Shown: positions 7,208 through 16,157 of the stretch, one piece after another
Position numbering within the stretch: position 1 is the first letter of the stretch
How the letters are laid out: every line of letters starts with the position of its first letter
Origin: CAIKZJ01 sp041675325
GTDB taxonomy: Bacteria > Bacteroidota > Ignavibacteria > Tepidaquicellales > Tepidaquicellaceae
Length of the DNA: 18,341 nt
Direction of reading: 5' to 3'
Assembly: GCA_041675325.1 (NCBI GenBank)
Contig: JBAYUG010000069.1
Coordinates: 1-18,341, forward strand
Notes under the pieces: model-generated
What the model was told of the DNA's origin: nothing
The model's database searches: none
Seen by the model: only the letters and a program-made list of their open reading frames with translations
Translations under genes and position numbers: made by a program

Positions 7208-10081
7208 TTATTTAATAACGACCATGCGTTTAATATCAGAGAAATAACCTGACTGCATTCTGTAGAAATAGACGCCTGAGCTGAGCAAGGAGGCGTTGAA
7301 ATCTACTTCGTATGTTCCGGCACTCTTCTGCTCGTTAACCAGAACGGCGACTTCCTTACCAAGAAGGTCATAAACTTTTATGCTGACCATCTCGTTTTTA
7401 GGAACTGCAAACTGAATCCTTGTAACGGGATTGAACGGATTCGGGTAGTTCTGGGACAAGCTGAATATTTTTGGAACTTCGGTTGATATAGTCTGAATTC
7501 CGACAGTTGAATATTTCACCTTTGCCTGAGTATTCTTAATAATAAGGTCAGCAACTGAGCTTGCGTTCAAAATGGCAAAGCCGACAGTCTCGACCTGATT
7601 CGCAGCAAGATTGAAAGGACCTACGCCGAGTACGAAGCCATTTCCGCCCGGTCCGAGTGAATCATTCGAAACGCCATTGCTTAAACCATCCCATTTTTCT
7701 TGAGTTGTAAATCCATTTAACAACTCTGATGAAGAATAAATCTTAAAATTCAATGCCTGATTTGTCATGATACCGACGCCAAGGTATCTGTCGGCAACTG
7801 TTGTGTTGTATGTGTAAGCAAGATTATTTGCATTGAGTAATCTTGAAATGTTTCCTGAATTGGTTATTCCGTTAGGAGTTATCCATGTATATAAACCGGC
7901 ATAAACGTTATTCAGAGCAACACCGCTAGTGTTCTTAATATTATAGCTAAGCAGAATGTAATCAGCATCGGGTGCTGTATTGAATGCGTATGAATACGCT
8001 TCAATTTCCACGCCGATTTTATTTGAGCCTGCACCGTCATCGTTAAATTTACCGGCACCGTCCTGTGCTGAATGCAAACCCGGGGTGTTTATTGTGTAAG
8101 CTTTTAAACCAACAAAATCTGTATCAGAAACATTTGCAGGAACAGTACCGCGCCTTACTACGTCTGATACTTTTGTATTGCTGACGCCAATCATAAGACC
8201 GCCTTCGAAGAGGTTATTTTGAGTACCTGTACCGATCTGCAAACCGGTACCGTATGACTGAGCTTTCTTACCCACGTTACCATCTTTTGTAAGGCAGAGT
8301 TTCAAGTTATTCACAGTATGTAATGCAAAACCGTTTCTGAATCTTAGGGTAAATGTATTAGCGTTATCATCGGTATAGCAAGACGCAGAACTTTTCACTT
8401 TGAAAACTATATCTTTATCGAACGGACAAGAAGCCAGAGCTTTTACCTTGAACGTATTTGTGACTGCAGTGCTAAAGTTACCGTAGGCAGGAATACTGCC
8501 GATATAGACCGAATCTTGAACCAGTTCGACATCGGTGCTTGTTGTAGAAAGCCTGATAGATGCGTTAGTACCTGCGAAATGTGTATTCTTTAAATTGACT
8601 TGAACTGCTATTACTTCATTTATGTCATAGACTTTATCATTATTACCGTAGATAGAATCATTTGCCGAGAAAGAAACCAGCTTTGCAATCGGGAAATCAG
8701 TTAAGCACTTAAATGCATTTATTCTGCCGGTGCCTAAAAGCCCAATGTATGATGGATTGAGGTTATAGATACTGTCAACACCGAGTTTCAATCTGTCAAC
8801 TACCTGCTGGGGAGTCCATGCAGGATATTGTCCCTTGATTAACGCTACTGTACCCGCAGTAATCGGAGCAGCCATTGAAGTACCATCCCAACTGGCATAA
8901 CTATCATTGTAAACTGTGCTTAAAATTCCCTGTCCCGGTGCTATAACATCAACAGAAGTATGGTAATTTGAGAAAGTAGTTTTTGTATCGCCTGATGTTG
9001 AAGCGGCGACTGAAACGACATTTTCATAGGAAGCAGGATATCTTGCCCAGTTCTGTCCGATTCCATTTGCATCGCCGTTACCGGCTGAGGCGCAAATAAC
9101 TGTTCCGTTTGCCCAGGCACTATTCATTATTGCTTGAGAAGTAGAACTATAATAAGATGAACCGAAACTACAATTAATAACTTTTGCACCATTGGAATAG
9201 CAATAATAAACTCCCTGGTCTGTATTATATAAAGATGATAGGGGATCCGTATCATCTGTATGCTTTGAGATTTTTAATTTACTCTTAAAACCGATTCCAC
9301 CACCATGAACTGAATTATCCGTTACCTGAGAGGCACAACCTGATACGTGGGAACCGTGGTCATTTCCGGTTGGCTGTATCTGCGGGTCGCCATCGTTGTA
9401 ATAGAAATCCCATCCTTTTAAGTCATCAATATAACCGTTAGCATCATCATCTATGCCGTTAATCGGGTCGGCGTAATTGTATTTAATGTTAGCCGCGAGG
9501 TCAGGATGGTCAAAGTCGCTGCCTGAATCGACAATGCCAATAACAACATTGGTATCACCTTTAAGAATATCCCATGCCTGATAGGAATTAATCTTTCCGA
9601 TATGCCACTGTAAATTTAGTGAAGGATCATTAGGGATATAATCACGTTCGTAGACAATAGACGGCTCTGCCCATTCGATTAAATCCTTGTTATCTTTCAT
9701 TATCATGATTGCCGCATCAAACGGATCAACAGCGCTATTATAATTAATACGAATTATTTTAGCAAGGTCTTCATCGCCAATCATTCGCTTTTTAATTTCA
9801 CTTTTAAGCGGAAATAGCGGGAAGATATCGTCGGCTCTTAAATCGATAAGAACTTTATCGACTTGTTCTATTCCGGTTGCAGTTTTTGTAAAACCTGTTA
9901 CATTATTTCTAAATTTGACATTTATCTTCCCGACTTCATACATCTTTCCGGGACCTCTTTTAATTACTTTTCCGTCATTTGAATACTGACCGCTGTCACT
10001 AAATGCAAAGAAGGAAAACGAGATTGCCAATAGAGTTAAAATACTTAATGATATTTTAACTTTAGATTTTAGTTTTTTCAT
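7208..10081 (-). CDS. Secreted subtilisin-like (S8) serine protease with T9SS C-terminal domain
   Basis: This 957-residue protein is a predicted exported protease. A signal peptide (basic start, then ISLSILTLLAISFSFFAF) is followed by a propeptide-like region (about 45-155). The S8 catalytic domain has a complete triad: Asp185 in GIVDSGSD, His242 in DHGSHVSGC and Ser402 in GTSMAAP, plus the oxyanion-hole Asn335 in SAGNGD. Residues about 450-860 form beta-rich segments that I cannot assign with certainty. The last 85 or so residues are a type A-like T9SS sorting domain: SLSQNYPNPFNPVTRI, then YDLLGKEVAVLV, SGVYFYRM and a final KRMVVIK. Proteins of this kind cross the outer membrane by T9SS and are released or anchored on the surface. 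The gene is flanked by its own terminator and a divergent operon, so it is probably monocistronic. The ATG lacks a Shine-Dalgarno. The substrate is unknown. Confidence 0.95.
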   Translation of the reverse strand: MKKLKSKVKISLSILTLLAISFSFFAFSDSGQYSNDGKVIKRGPGKMYEVGKINVKFRNNVTGFTKTATGIEQVDKVLIDLRADDIFPLFPLKSEIKKRMIGDEDLAKIIRINYNSAVDPFDAAIMIMKDNKDLIEWAEPSIVYERDYIPNDPSLNLQWHIGKINSYQAWDILKGDTNVVIGIVDSGSDFDHPDLAANIKYNYADPINGIDDDANGYIDDLKGWDFYYNDGDPQIQPTGNDHGSHVSGCASQVTDNSVHGGGIGFKSKLKISKHTDDTDPLSSLYNTDQGVYYCYSNGAKVINCSFGSSYYSSTSQAIMNSAWANGTVICASAGNGDANGIGQNWARYPASYENVVSVAASTSGDTKTTFSNYHTSVDVIAPGQGILSTVYNDSYASWDGTSMAAPITAGTVALIKGQYPAWTPQQVVDRLKLGVDSIYNLNPSYIGLLGTGRINAFKCLTDFPIAKLVSFSANDSIYGNNDKVYDINEVIAVQVNLKNTHFAGTNASIRLSTTSTDVELVQDSVYIGSIPAYGNFSTAVTNTFKVKALASCPFDKDIVFKVKSSASCYTDDNANTFTLRFRNGFALHTVNNLKLCLTKDGNVGKKAQSYGTGLQIGTGTQNNLFEGGLMIGVSNTKVSDVVRRGTVPANVSDTDFVGLKAYTINTPGLHSAQDGAGKFNDDGAGSNKIGVEIEAYSYAFNTAPDADYILLSYNIKNTSGVALNNVYAGLYTWITPNGITNSGNISRLLNANNLAYTYNTTVADRYLGVGIMTNQALNFKIYSSSELLNGFTTQEKWDGLSNGVSNDSLGPGGNGFVLGVGPFNLAANQVETVGFAILNASSVADLIIKNTQAKVKYSTVGIQTISTEVPKIFSLSQNYPNPFNPVTRIQFAVPKNEMVSIKVYDLLGKEVAVLVNEQKSAGTYEVDFNASLLSSGVYFYRMQSGYFSDIKRMVVIK

Positions 10082-10145
10082 AAGATTAATATTGAAATTT
10101 TTATGGTTGTAATCCTTTTTGAGATATATTAAATATATTTATCAT

Positions 10146-10174
10146 AAATTATGAATACTATTCTGAAAAGACAA
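10146..10174 (-). promoter_or_regulatory. Candidate promoter of the S8 protease gene
   Basis: On the minus strand TTGTCT (10174-10169), a 17-bp gap and TAATTT (10151-10146) make a weak sigma-70-like match about 65 bp before the ATG. An overlapping alternative (TTGTTT at 10184-10179, 18 bp, TAGTAT at 10160-10155) is about as good. The 199-bp divergent intergenic region must also hold the promoter of the glycosylase operon. Confidence 0.3.
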
Positions 10175-10280
10175 TGATAAACAAATGCATTAATAAAGGG
10201 GGTTAAAAATCAGAGCAAAGAATTTAAACAGAACGGTACAATTGACTTTAATATTCAGGCATAAATAACAACTTTATACA

Positions 10281-10916
10281 GTGGACACATATTGCAGATA
10301 CATACTTTTAGAGAAAAAGCTGTATTTAAAGGATACGATAACCGTTGCGAAGGAACTGCTTGGATGCGTTATTACAAAGGAAATGCCTAAATATACACTG
10401 AGCGCAAGAATCGTCGAGACGGAGGCTTATCTTGGGAATAACGACCCTGCCTGCCATGCTTACAGAAAGCTGACAAATAGGAACCGTCCGATGTTTGAAG
10501 AAGGCGGGATATCGTATGTGTATTTTATTTACGGGAATTACTACTGCTTTAACGTTGTAACTGAACAGAAAGGAACGGGTGCTGCCGTGCTGATACGGGC
10601 TGCGGAACCGATTGAAGGAATTGATTACATGAGAAGGAACAGAAAACATCCGGTTAGCGATGTTAATTTAATGAACGGACCGGCAAAGTTTTGCATGGCA
10701 TTCGGAATAGGACGTGATGACAATGCGCTCGACCTTTCAGATGACAGGATAAAGATTTACAGAAAGAAGAAGCGTGAAAAGTTCACTATTGCAGTTTCTC
10801 CGAGGATTGGAATAAAGGAGGGTGCGGAGCTTCCATACAGGTTTTTCATAAAAGATAATGCATACGTAACAAAACATAAATTAAACAAGAACATCATAAC
10901 GGAGATAATGACATGA
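10281..10916 (+). CDS. DNA-3-methyladenine glycosylase, AAG/MPG family
   Basis: This 211-residue enzyme excises alkylated and other damaged purines (3-methyladenine, hypoxanthine and similar bases) to start base excision repair. It matches human AAG at the key positions: catalytic Glu48 and Tyr50 in RIVETEAYLG (human Glu125, Tyr127), His59 (human His136), the intercalating Tyr84 in YVYFIYGNYYCFN (human Tyr162) and Asn91 (human Asn169). AVLIRAAEP and LMNGPAKFC are further family blocks. The length is typical of bacterial members. The start is GTG at 10281; no ATG appears in frame until codon 35, which would remove conserved sequence. No Shine-Dalgarno is visible. It is the first gene of an operon, and its stop overlaps the start of the beta-CASP nuclease by 4 bp (ATGA), implying translational coupling. 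Confidence 0.93.
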   Translation: MDTYCRYILLEKKLYLKDTITVAKELLGCVITKEMPKYTLSARIVETEAYLGNNDPACHAYRKLTNRNRPMFEEGGISYVYFIYGNYYCFNVVTEQKGTGAAVLIRAAEPIEGIDYMRRNRKHPVSDVNLMNGPAKFCMAFGIGRDDNALDLSDDRIKIYRKKKREKFTIAVSPRIGIKEGAELPYRFFIKDNAYVTKHKLNKNIITEIMT

Positions 10917-12328
10917 AAATAAAATTCTGCGGTGCTGCGGGGACTGTAACAGGTTCACAACATTTGCTTGAAATAAACGGGAAGAAGATATTATTAGATT
11001 GCGGAATGTTTCAGGGCAAGCGGGAAGAATCATTTCAGATGAACAGAAAGTTTTTATTCGACCCGGCGGAGGTACATGCGGTTGTGCTTTCTCATGCGCA
11101 TATAGACCATGCGGGAAATCTGCCGACTCTTTCTGCAAAAGGGTTCACGGGTTTTGTATATGCGACGCCAGCAACACGAGACCTTTGCTCAATTATGCTG
11201 CTTGACAGTGCATACATTCAGGAGAAGGATATTGAATATGTAAATAAGCGTCGTGCTAAGAAGAATCAAGAGTTGTTTAATCCACTTTACACTGTTGAGA
11301 ATGCAAATCAGATAATCACACAGTTTAAGACTGTATCATACAATAAAACTTTTATGATAGACGGATTAGAGGAAATGGTAAAAGTAACTTTTGTTGATGC
11401 GGGTCATATACTCGGTTCAGCTTCAGTAGTATTAGAAATAACAGAAAACGGCAGAACGTTCAAGCTTGGATTCACGGGAGATTTAGGAAGGAAAGATTTG
11501 CCAATCCTTAGAGACCCTGAATTTATGGGCGATGTTGACTATCTGATTACAGAATCAACTTACGGCGGATTATACCATGAACCAGCGAGCAAGATAGAGC
11601 AGGGACTGCTCGATACAATAATTGAAGCTTTATCAACTAACGGGAAAATAATAGTCCCCGCGTTCAGCGTGGGCAGGACGCAGGAGCTGGTGTACGAACT
11701 ATCAAAAATGAAAGCAGCGGGTAAGCTTCCTGAATTTCCTGTATATGTTGACAGTCCCCTATCAGTAAATGCAACGGAAATATTCAAGATACATCCTGAA
11801 TGCTTTGATGAGGAAACGTTTAAACTGCTTGCAATGGGTGTTCACGTGTTCGGGTCGGACTCAGTTCAGTACATAAGGAGAGTTGAAGACTCGAAGAAAC
11901 TAAACTCCGTAAAAGGAACGGCAATGATTATTTCTGCCTCGGGAATGTGCGAAGCAGGCAGGATACTTCATCACCTTGCAAACAATGTAGGAAATGCGAA
12001 AAACACTATTATGATAATCGGCTACATGGGAGAGCATACACTCGGAAGGGAGTTGATTAAAGCGTCAGACAAACCGGGTTATGTGGTCAAGATATTTGGT
12101 GAGGAACACGTCGTAAAAGCAAGGGTACGGATACTGAACTCATTCAGCGCTCATGCGGATAGCGGCGAACTGCTCGACTACATCAAGAAGTTCGACAGGG
12201 AAAAACTAAAGAAAATATTTCTTGTACACGGTGAACCTCTTCAGCAGAATAATCTATCTACGATACTTAACTCAAACGGATTTAAGAATATTGTAATACC
12301 AAAAAGGGATAATGAGTTTGAAATATAA
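10913..12328 (+). CDS. Beta-CASP metallo-beta-lactamase ribonuclease (CPSF73-like)
   Basis: This 471-residue protein is a zinc-dependent nuclease of the beta-CASP family. All motifs are present: Asp29, HAHIDH (His61, His63, Asp65, His66), His165 in DAGHILGSA, Asp190 in GFTGDLGR, motif A Glu214 in LITESTYGG, motif B His353 in SASGMCEAGRILHH and motif C His414 in FSAHAD. A histidine at motif B is the mark of the RNA-cleaving subgroup (CPSF73, RNase J, archaeal and bacterial YSH1-like), whereas DNA-cleaving SNM1/Artemis enzymes have valine there. The length fits the compact bacterial form without KH or RNase J C-terminal domains. A GGAG Shine-Dalgarno (10901-10904) lies 8 nt before the ATG, which overlaps the glycosylase stop. 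The actual RNA substrate is not known, and processing of other substrates cannot be excluded. Confidence 0.93.
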   Translation: MKIKFCGAAGTVTGSQHLLEINGKKILLDCGMFQGKREESFQMNRKFLFDPAEVHAVVLSHAHIDHAGNLPTLSAKGFTGFVYATPATRDLCSIMLLDSAYIQEKDIEYVNKRRAKKNQELFNPLYTVENANQIITQFKTVSYNKTFMIDGLEEMVKVTFVDAGHILGSASVVLEITENGRTFKLGFTGDLGRKDLPILRDPEFMGDVDYLITESTYGGLYHEPASKIEQGLLDTIIEALSTNGKIIVPAFSVGRTQELVYELSKMKAAGKLPEFPVYVDSPLSVNATEIFKIHPECFDEETFKLLAMGVHVFGSDSVQYIRRVEDSKKLNSVKGTAMIISASGMCEAGRILHHLANNVGNAKNTIMIIGYMGEHTLGRELIKASDKPGYVVKIFGEEHVVKARVRILNSFSAHADSGELLDYIKKFDREKLKKIFLVHGEPLQQNNLSTILNSNGFKNIVIPKRDNEFEI

Positions 12329-12340
12329 AATGGAAACTAA

Positions 12341-12703
12341 ATGACAGAGCAGATAATATTTGAACTAAGACCTTCATCAATACACGGAGTGGGTGTGTTT
12401 ACGACCGGAAAGATAAAGAAGGGAACCAAGCTTCCTTTATTCGATGAAGAAGACCATACATTCCTGCAAGAATCGAATGTAATACATACTAACATACCTT
12501 CGAGGGTGCTTGCAAAATACTCAATACACTTTCCTGAAGACAAGGGATACAGCACACCGAAGAACTTCAACAGGATGTCGGTGGGGTGGTTTCTGAATCA
12601 TTCAGACAAACCTAATGCGGTTAACGATGAACATTACGATTACTTTGCGCTGAAGGATATTCCGAAAGGGAAAGAGATAACGATAGATTATAACAAGTTA
12701 TAA
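12341..12703 (+). CDS. Small SET-domain protein, putative lysine methyltransferase
   Basis: The 120-residue protein is essentially one SET domain, a fold that transfers a methyl group from S-adenosylmethionine to protein lysines. The N-terminal strand has HGVGVFTTGKIKKG (15-28). The pseudoknot elements follow: WFLNHSDKPNA (83-93), which contributes the AdoMet-binding Asn-His pair, and DIPKGKEITIDYN (106-118) with the catalytic-site tyrosine in DY. There is no pre-SET or post-SET cysteine cluster, as usual for short bacterial members. It begins 12 bp after the nuclease stop, with no strong Shine-Dalgarno, and a strong terminator follows 2 bp after its stop, so it is the last gene of a three-gene operon. 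The protein target is unknown; in Chlamydia a related SET protein modifies histone-like proteins, but nothing here identifies the substrate. Confidence 0.85.
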   Translation: MTEQIIFELRPSSIHGVGVFTTGKIKKGTKLPLFDEEDHTFLQESNVIHTNIPSRVLAKYSIHFPEDKGYSTPKNFNRMSVGWFLNHSDKPNAVNDEHYDYFALKDIPKGKEITIDYNKL

Positions 12704-12705
12704 AT

Positions 12706-12743
12706 AAAACATCCTTCAGTGATTTTTCACTGAAGGATGTTTT
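12706..12743. terminator. Strong bidirectional intrinsic terminator
   Basis: Arms ACATCCTTCAGTGA (12709-12722) and TCACTGAAGGATGT (12727-12740) form a perfect 14-bp stem with a TTTT loop, extended by AAA/TTT pairing to 17 bp. T-rich sequence follows on the plus strand and A-rich sequence precedes it, so it can end both the SET-gene operon (plus) and the secreted-protein gene at 12766 (minus), which converge here. Confidence 0.92.
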
Positions 12744-12765
12744 GTAATGATATAAATCCGACTGA

Positions 12766-15306
12766 TTATTTAATTAATACCATGCGTTTAGTATCGGAAT
12801 ACCCATCCATCTGCAATCTGTAGAAATAAAGTCCGCTTGCCAGTTTACTTCCATCAAAGGATACTTCATATATTCCGGGATTGAGTCTGTCATTCACGAG
12901 CATAGACACTTCCCTGCCGAGCATATCGAAAACTCTTAATGTAACAACATTACTGTTGAGATTTTTAATGCTTGGTATCGTAAACTTTATTCTTGTTTCA
13001 GGATTGAAAGGATTAGGATAATTCTGTGACAACACAAAATTGCTTGGCACGTTTGTTCCTATCTGATTAATACCGACAGTATAGTTCGCAACAACATCTG
13101 CAAGTTGTTTGAGCTTTGTAACTGAATTAAGGTTGCTTGTACCGCGTGCAATAAACTGAGCAACAACTATAGTCTGTGAATCGCCCGGATTCATAGTAAA
13201 GTTTTCTTTTCCCATACCGAGCAGGAATCTTCTATCGCCGGGAGTATTCACCGGATGATAAGCACCTGTATCACCGCCGCAATTCCATAAAGAACCTTTG
13301 AACTCAGTCCAGCCAGTGTTAGTCTCAGGTTCGCCGGGATACTGAAACTTTGTTGGTCCTTGCGGAGCTAAGATTGGGTTCATCCAGTTTGAGCCGTCTT
13401 TCTTAAAACCCTTCAGGAAATTGTAAGCACCAAGAGGTTCTCCGCTTGGCGAAAATTCGCATTGTGGAGCTATGCATCCTCCGCAAAACTGATGGCTCAC
13501 GGTCATAGCTCTTAACGTATCGTAAGGAGACACAGTCTTATTAACAGGAAACTTAATTATTCGCATTCCAACAGCAGGAGGACTAGCACCATAAGTTTGA
13601 TATGTTCCATTTCCGTCCATGTTATCAGCATTATAACCAATCCACATATTTCTTGCAGAGTCTGAGGCTAAATAATCATCAAGAGCTTCACCTAAATCAA
13701 AATCCCCTGTAAATGACATATAAACATTATTCCATGCATTGCTTCCGCGGTTAATTATGTCATACTTTATATACTGCACATCGGAAACCGACGAGTCACC
13801 ATAACAGTATGCAGTGATTTTAATATCTGCATTTAAAGGAAAGGTACCGCCGCCAAAATATTCTCCGGCAGAATGGCTGTATTGATAGCCGTCTGTAAGT
13901 GCCATGAATACAGTCTGCGTGGCATTTCTCATTCCGGGAATATCAGTGCAAGGGTCGTAAACACCATTATTGTTGACATCGCGGTATGGAGCACCGTAAG
14001 GAACTATAAGTCCCCAGTTTGCCCAGTCAACGCTGGTAGAGCAGTTTTCGCCTGCGCTTACTTTCCAGATTCTATTAAGTTCAATCGGTGTTTTCGGAAC
14101 TCCTCCGATAATCTGTCCAAACCAGTATTCGCCCCTAAATGAGCACATAGCCTGACGAAGGTTTCCGTTTACCAAAGCAGAAATGCTTAACCCGGAAGTA
14201 TAGATTGCAGATTTTCCTGAACCTTTAGGCCATTCAAAGCCTGCTGAATTACCGGTTGTGGTATTTTGATTAAATATACCTGATGATTGAAAATAACTGC
14301 TGATATTATTGCCGTCAAGCTTAATTCTCTTTATTGTAGAATCGTTTTCCGGATTTGGAAGATTGGTTTCGAGGATAGTACCACCGCTACCGACAGCCAG
14401 AGCTTTTAGGTCGAGCGTTTGCAGCATTGAATAAATATTTGCAGAAGAGCTTACAACCTGCGGGTACCAATTAGTACCTCCATTAGTAGTACGGAGTATA
14501 GTTCCGTTATCGCCGCCTGCCCAGATTTCATTTGGATTGACAGCATATACAAACCTGAGAGTGTTAGTAGTTCCGCTTGTCTGCTGAACCCATGTGCCGC
14601 CTGATTCTGTTGACTTTAAAATCATACCGCCTGAACCTACAACCATTATTTTAGAAGTATCACCGAGTGCTGTGACACTGTATAAATTATTCGTGACTCC
14701 AGTGTTTATAGGAATGACTGTGGTTGCCGGAGGAAGAGGAAGTAAATAAACCAGCTTTAAGAAAGTGCCATTATCTCCGCAGATATAATTTCTAAACTGA
14801 GATATTGAAGAGTTATAGAAAATAGACCTCAGTGAATTGGTTGTACCTGAAGGAATTTCAGTCCAGTTAACGCCACTGTTTGTTGATGTAAAAATCTTAC
14901 CTCCGTCAGTACAAATTATTCTGTAAGACGGGCTGATAAATGCCGAAATAGAATTTATGTTGTTTGCTGTTGGGGATACAACACTGCTCCAGACAACTCC
15001 ATTATCCGTGCTTTTAAGTATAACTCCGGATGCTCCCGCAGAATACAAAACTGAAGGACCAGACAAAGAATTAAGATTAGCCGTTACACCCGAGACTGCA
15101 ACATTCCAGACGGGCTGCTGATAGAGCCGATACAACAGTTTACCGTCATTACCTGCAATAATATAATTAGAAGAAAAATAATATATTTGGTTCAGGTTAT
15201 TTGTTACGGGACTACTAACGGGATTCCACTGATAGTATATTAATTGCGAGTGAGAGGAAGAATAAAAACAAACAAATAATGCGAGAAAAAGAATTAACTT
15301 TTTCAT
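12766..15306 (-). CDS. Secreted beta-propeller (YCF48/BNR-like) protein with T9SS C-terminal domain
   Basis: The 846-residue protein has a clear signal peptide (MKKLILFLALFVCFYSSS, likely cleaved near SHS-Q21). Residues about 30-315 are a series of about six repeats with the form GxxGxILKSTDNGxxW, for example ILKSTDNGVVW, ILKSTESGGTW and ILRTTNGGTNW. This is the pattern of YCF48/sortilin-type beta-propellers. A middle region (about 325-740) includes a GFEWPKGSGKSAIYTSG block that I have seen only loosely in similar secreted proteins. The end is a T9SS sorting domain: FVLSQNYPNPFNPETRI, FDMLGREVSMLV, ASGLYFYRL and KRMVLIK. The ligand and role are unknown. An AGGAG Shine-Dalgarno (15317-15313) lies 6 nt before the ATG, one of the few strong ones in the window. 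It is monocistronic, with a terminator shared with the convergent SET operon. Confidence 0.88.
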   Translation of the reverse strand: MKKLILFLALFVCFYSSSHSQLIYYQWNPVSSPVTNNLNQIYYFSSNYIIAGNDGKLLYRLYQQPVWNVAVSGVTANLNSLSGPSVLYSAGASGVILKSTDNGVVWSSVVSPTANNINSISAFISPSYRIICTDGGKIFTSTNSGVNWTEIPSGTTNSLRSIFYNSSISQFRNYICGDNGTFLKLVYLLPLPPATTVIPINTGVTNNLYSVTALGDTSKIMVVGSGGMILKSTESGGTWVQQTSGTTNTLRFVYAVNPNEIWAGGDNGTILRTTNGGTNWYPQVVSSSANIYSMLQTLDLKALAVGSGGTILETNLPNPENDSTIKRIKLDGNNISSYFQSSGIFNQNTTTGNSAGFEWPKGSGKSAIYTSGLSISALVNGNLRQAMCSFRGEYWFGQIIGGVPKTPIELNRIWKVSAGENCSTSVDWANWGLIVPYGAPYRDVNNNGVYDPCTDIPGMRNATQTVFMALTDGYQYSHSAGEYFGGGTFPLNADIKITAYCYGDSSVSDVQYIKYDIINRGSNAWNNVYMSFTGDFDLGEALDDYLASDSARNMWIGYNADNMDGNGTYQTYGASPPAVGMRIIKFPVNKTVSPYDTLRAMTVSHQFCGGCIAPQCEFSPSGEPLGAYNFLKGFKKDGSNWMNPILAPQGPTKFQYPGEPETNTGWTEFKGSLWNCGGDTGAYHPVNTPGDRRFLLGMGKENFTMNPGDSQTIVVAQFIARGTSNLNSVTKLKQLADVVANYTVGINQIGTNVPSNFVLSQNYPNPFNPETRIKFTIPSIKNLNSNVVTLRVFDMLGREVSMLVNDRLNPGIYEVSFDGSKLASGLYFYRLQMDGYSDTKRMVLIK

Positions 15307-15334
15307 AATTTACTCCTTTTAAATTGTATATGTA

Positions 15335-15363
15335 AACGTAATTACTAATTGTGAGATTATCAA
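15335..15363 (-). promoter_or_regulatory. Candidate promoter of the secreted beta-propeller gene
   Basis: On the minus strand TTGATA (15363-15358), 17 bp, then TACGTT (15340-15335). The -35 box is a near-consensus match, while the -10 box keeps only TAxxxT. The predicted leader is about 25 nt and includes the AGGAG ribosome binding site at 15317-15313. Confidence 0.4.
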
Positions 15364-15404
15364 GTCTTTTTTTAGGAGGGTAAACCACTTAATAAAACAT
15401 TTGT

Positions 15405-16157
15405 TTATTTCGATGATTTCATTCCAATAATACCGAGCATTCTTCCGGATGTTTCTCTGTCGCGTCTGTATGAATGGAACTTATCGCTATCGCCGTAAGA
15501 ACAGTATTTAGATACCTGAATGTTTTCCGAAGGGACATGCTGTTTTAAGAGACGTGAATAAATATCTTTTTTGAGGTCAACGTAATACTTACCGTCACTT
15601 ACAACTTTATAATCATCTTTAAATAAGTCGTACACATCTTTACCGACTTCAAAATTCCTGACGCTGATTCCGGGACCGATATACACATAAACATCTTCGG
15701 GTTTAGTATTGAAATTTTCAATAAGAGTTGCGAGAGTAAGAGAAACTATTTTCTTGTGAGTACCTTTCCAGCCTGAATGAATGCCTGCTACCACTTTGTT
15801 TTTGGAATCATACATAAATACAGGGATGCAGTCGGCGACATTAACAGCGAGGAAGAGATTTATTCTGTCGGTATAGAGTCCGTCGGAGCCGCGAAAGAAT
15901 GCTGTTTCGGAAACGTAGTTATGGATGTTTGAATGCACCTGAAACTGGAAGGTTACTTTTCTGCCGTCAATGCCGAGCATATTAAAAAACTTCTGTCTGT
16001 TCTGCTTCACTGCTTGCGAGTCATCTCCAATCTTGAGGCTCATGTTGAAGTCGAAAGGAGGGCGCGGAGTTTCTGCATACCTCAAACTCAAACCGCAGAT
16101 GACATTACCGAACCGCTCAAAAATCTTTGGCCGAAGAACCATGTTATTCTGAATCAT
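15405..16157 (-). CDS. pgeF: YfiH/PgeF family protein (purine nucleoside phosphorylase / peptidoglycan editing factor)
   Basis: Members of this family (DUF152, YfiH, YlmD, human LACC1) act on purine nucleosides; E. coli PgeF is implicated in peptidoglycan editing, and older annotations call them polyphenol oxidases. The metal-binding trio is visible: His75 in QFQVHS, Cys110 in NVADCIPV and His127 in GIHSGWKGT. YIGPGI and the C-terminal KYCSYGDSDKFHSYRRDRETSGR-like block (read in two parts around FHSYRRD) confirm the family. Length, 250 residues, is normal. The start is uncertain: the first ATG (16157) overlaps arfB by 14 bp, while Met6 (16142) begins just after the arfB stop and gives no overlap. 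It is probably co-transcribed with arfB. No strong terminator follows. Which substrate it uses in this cell cannot be told. Confidence 0.9.
   Translation of the reverse strand: MIQNNMVLRPKIFERFGNVICGLSLRYAETPRPPFDFNMSLKIGDDSQAVKQNRQKFFNMLGIDGRKVTFQFQVHSNIHNYVSETAFFRGSDGLYTDRINLFLAVNVADCIPVFMYDSKNKVVAGIHSGWKGTHKKIVSLTLATLIENFNTKPEDVYVYIGPGISVRNFEVGKDVYDLFKDDYKVVSDGKYYVDLKKDIYSRLLKQHVPSENIQVSKYCSYGDSDKFHSYRRDRETSGRMLGIIGMKSSK

Noticed and set aside
10242..10270. TTGACT box as the -35 of the glycosylase operon
   Set aside because: No acceptable -10 box lies 16-18 bp downstream, so no promoter was called despite the good -35 match.
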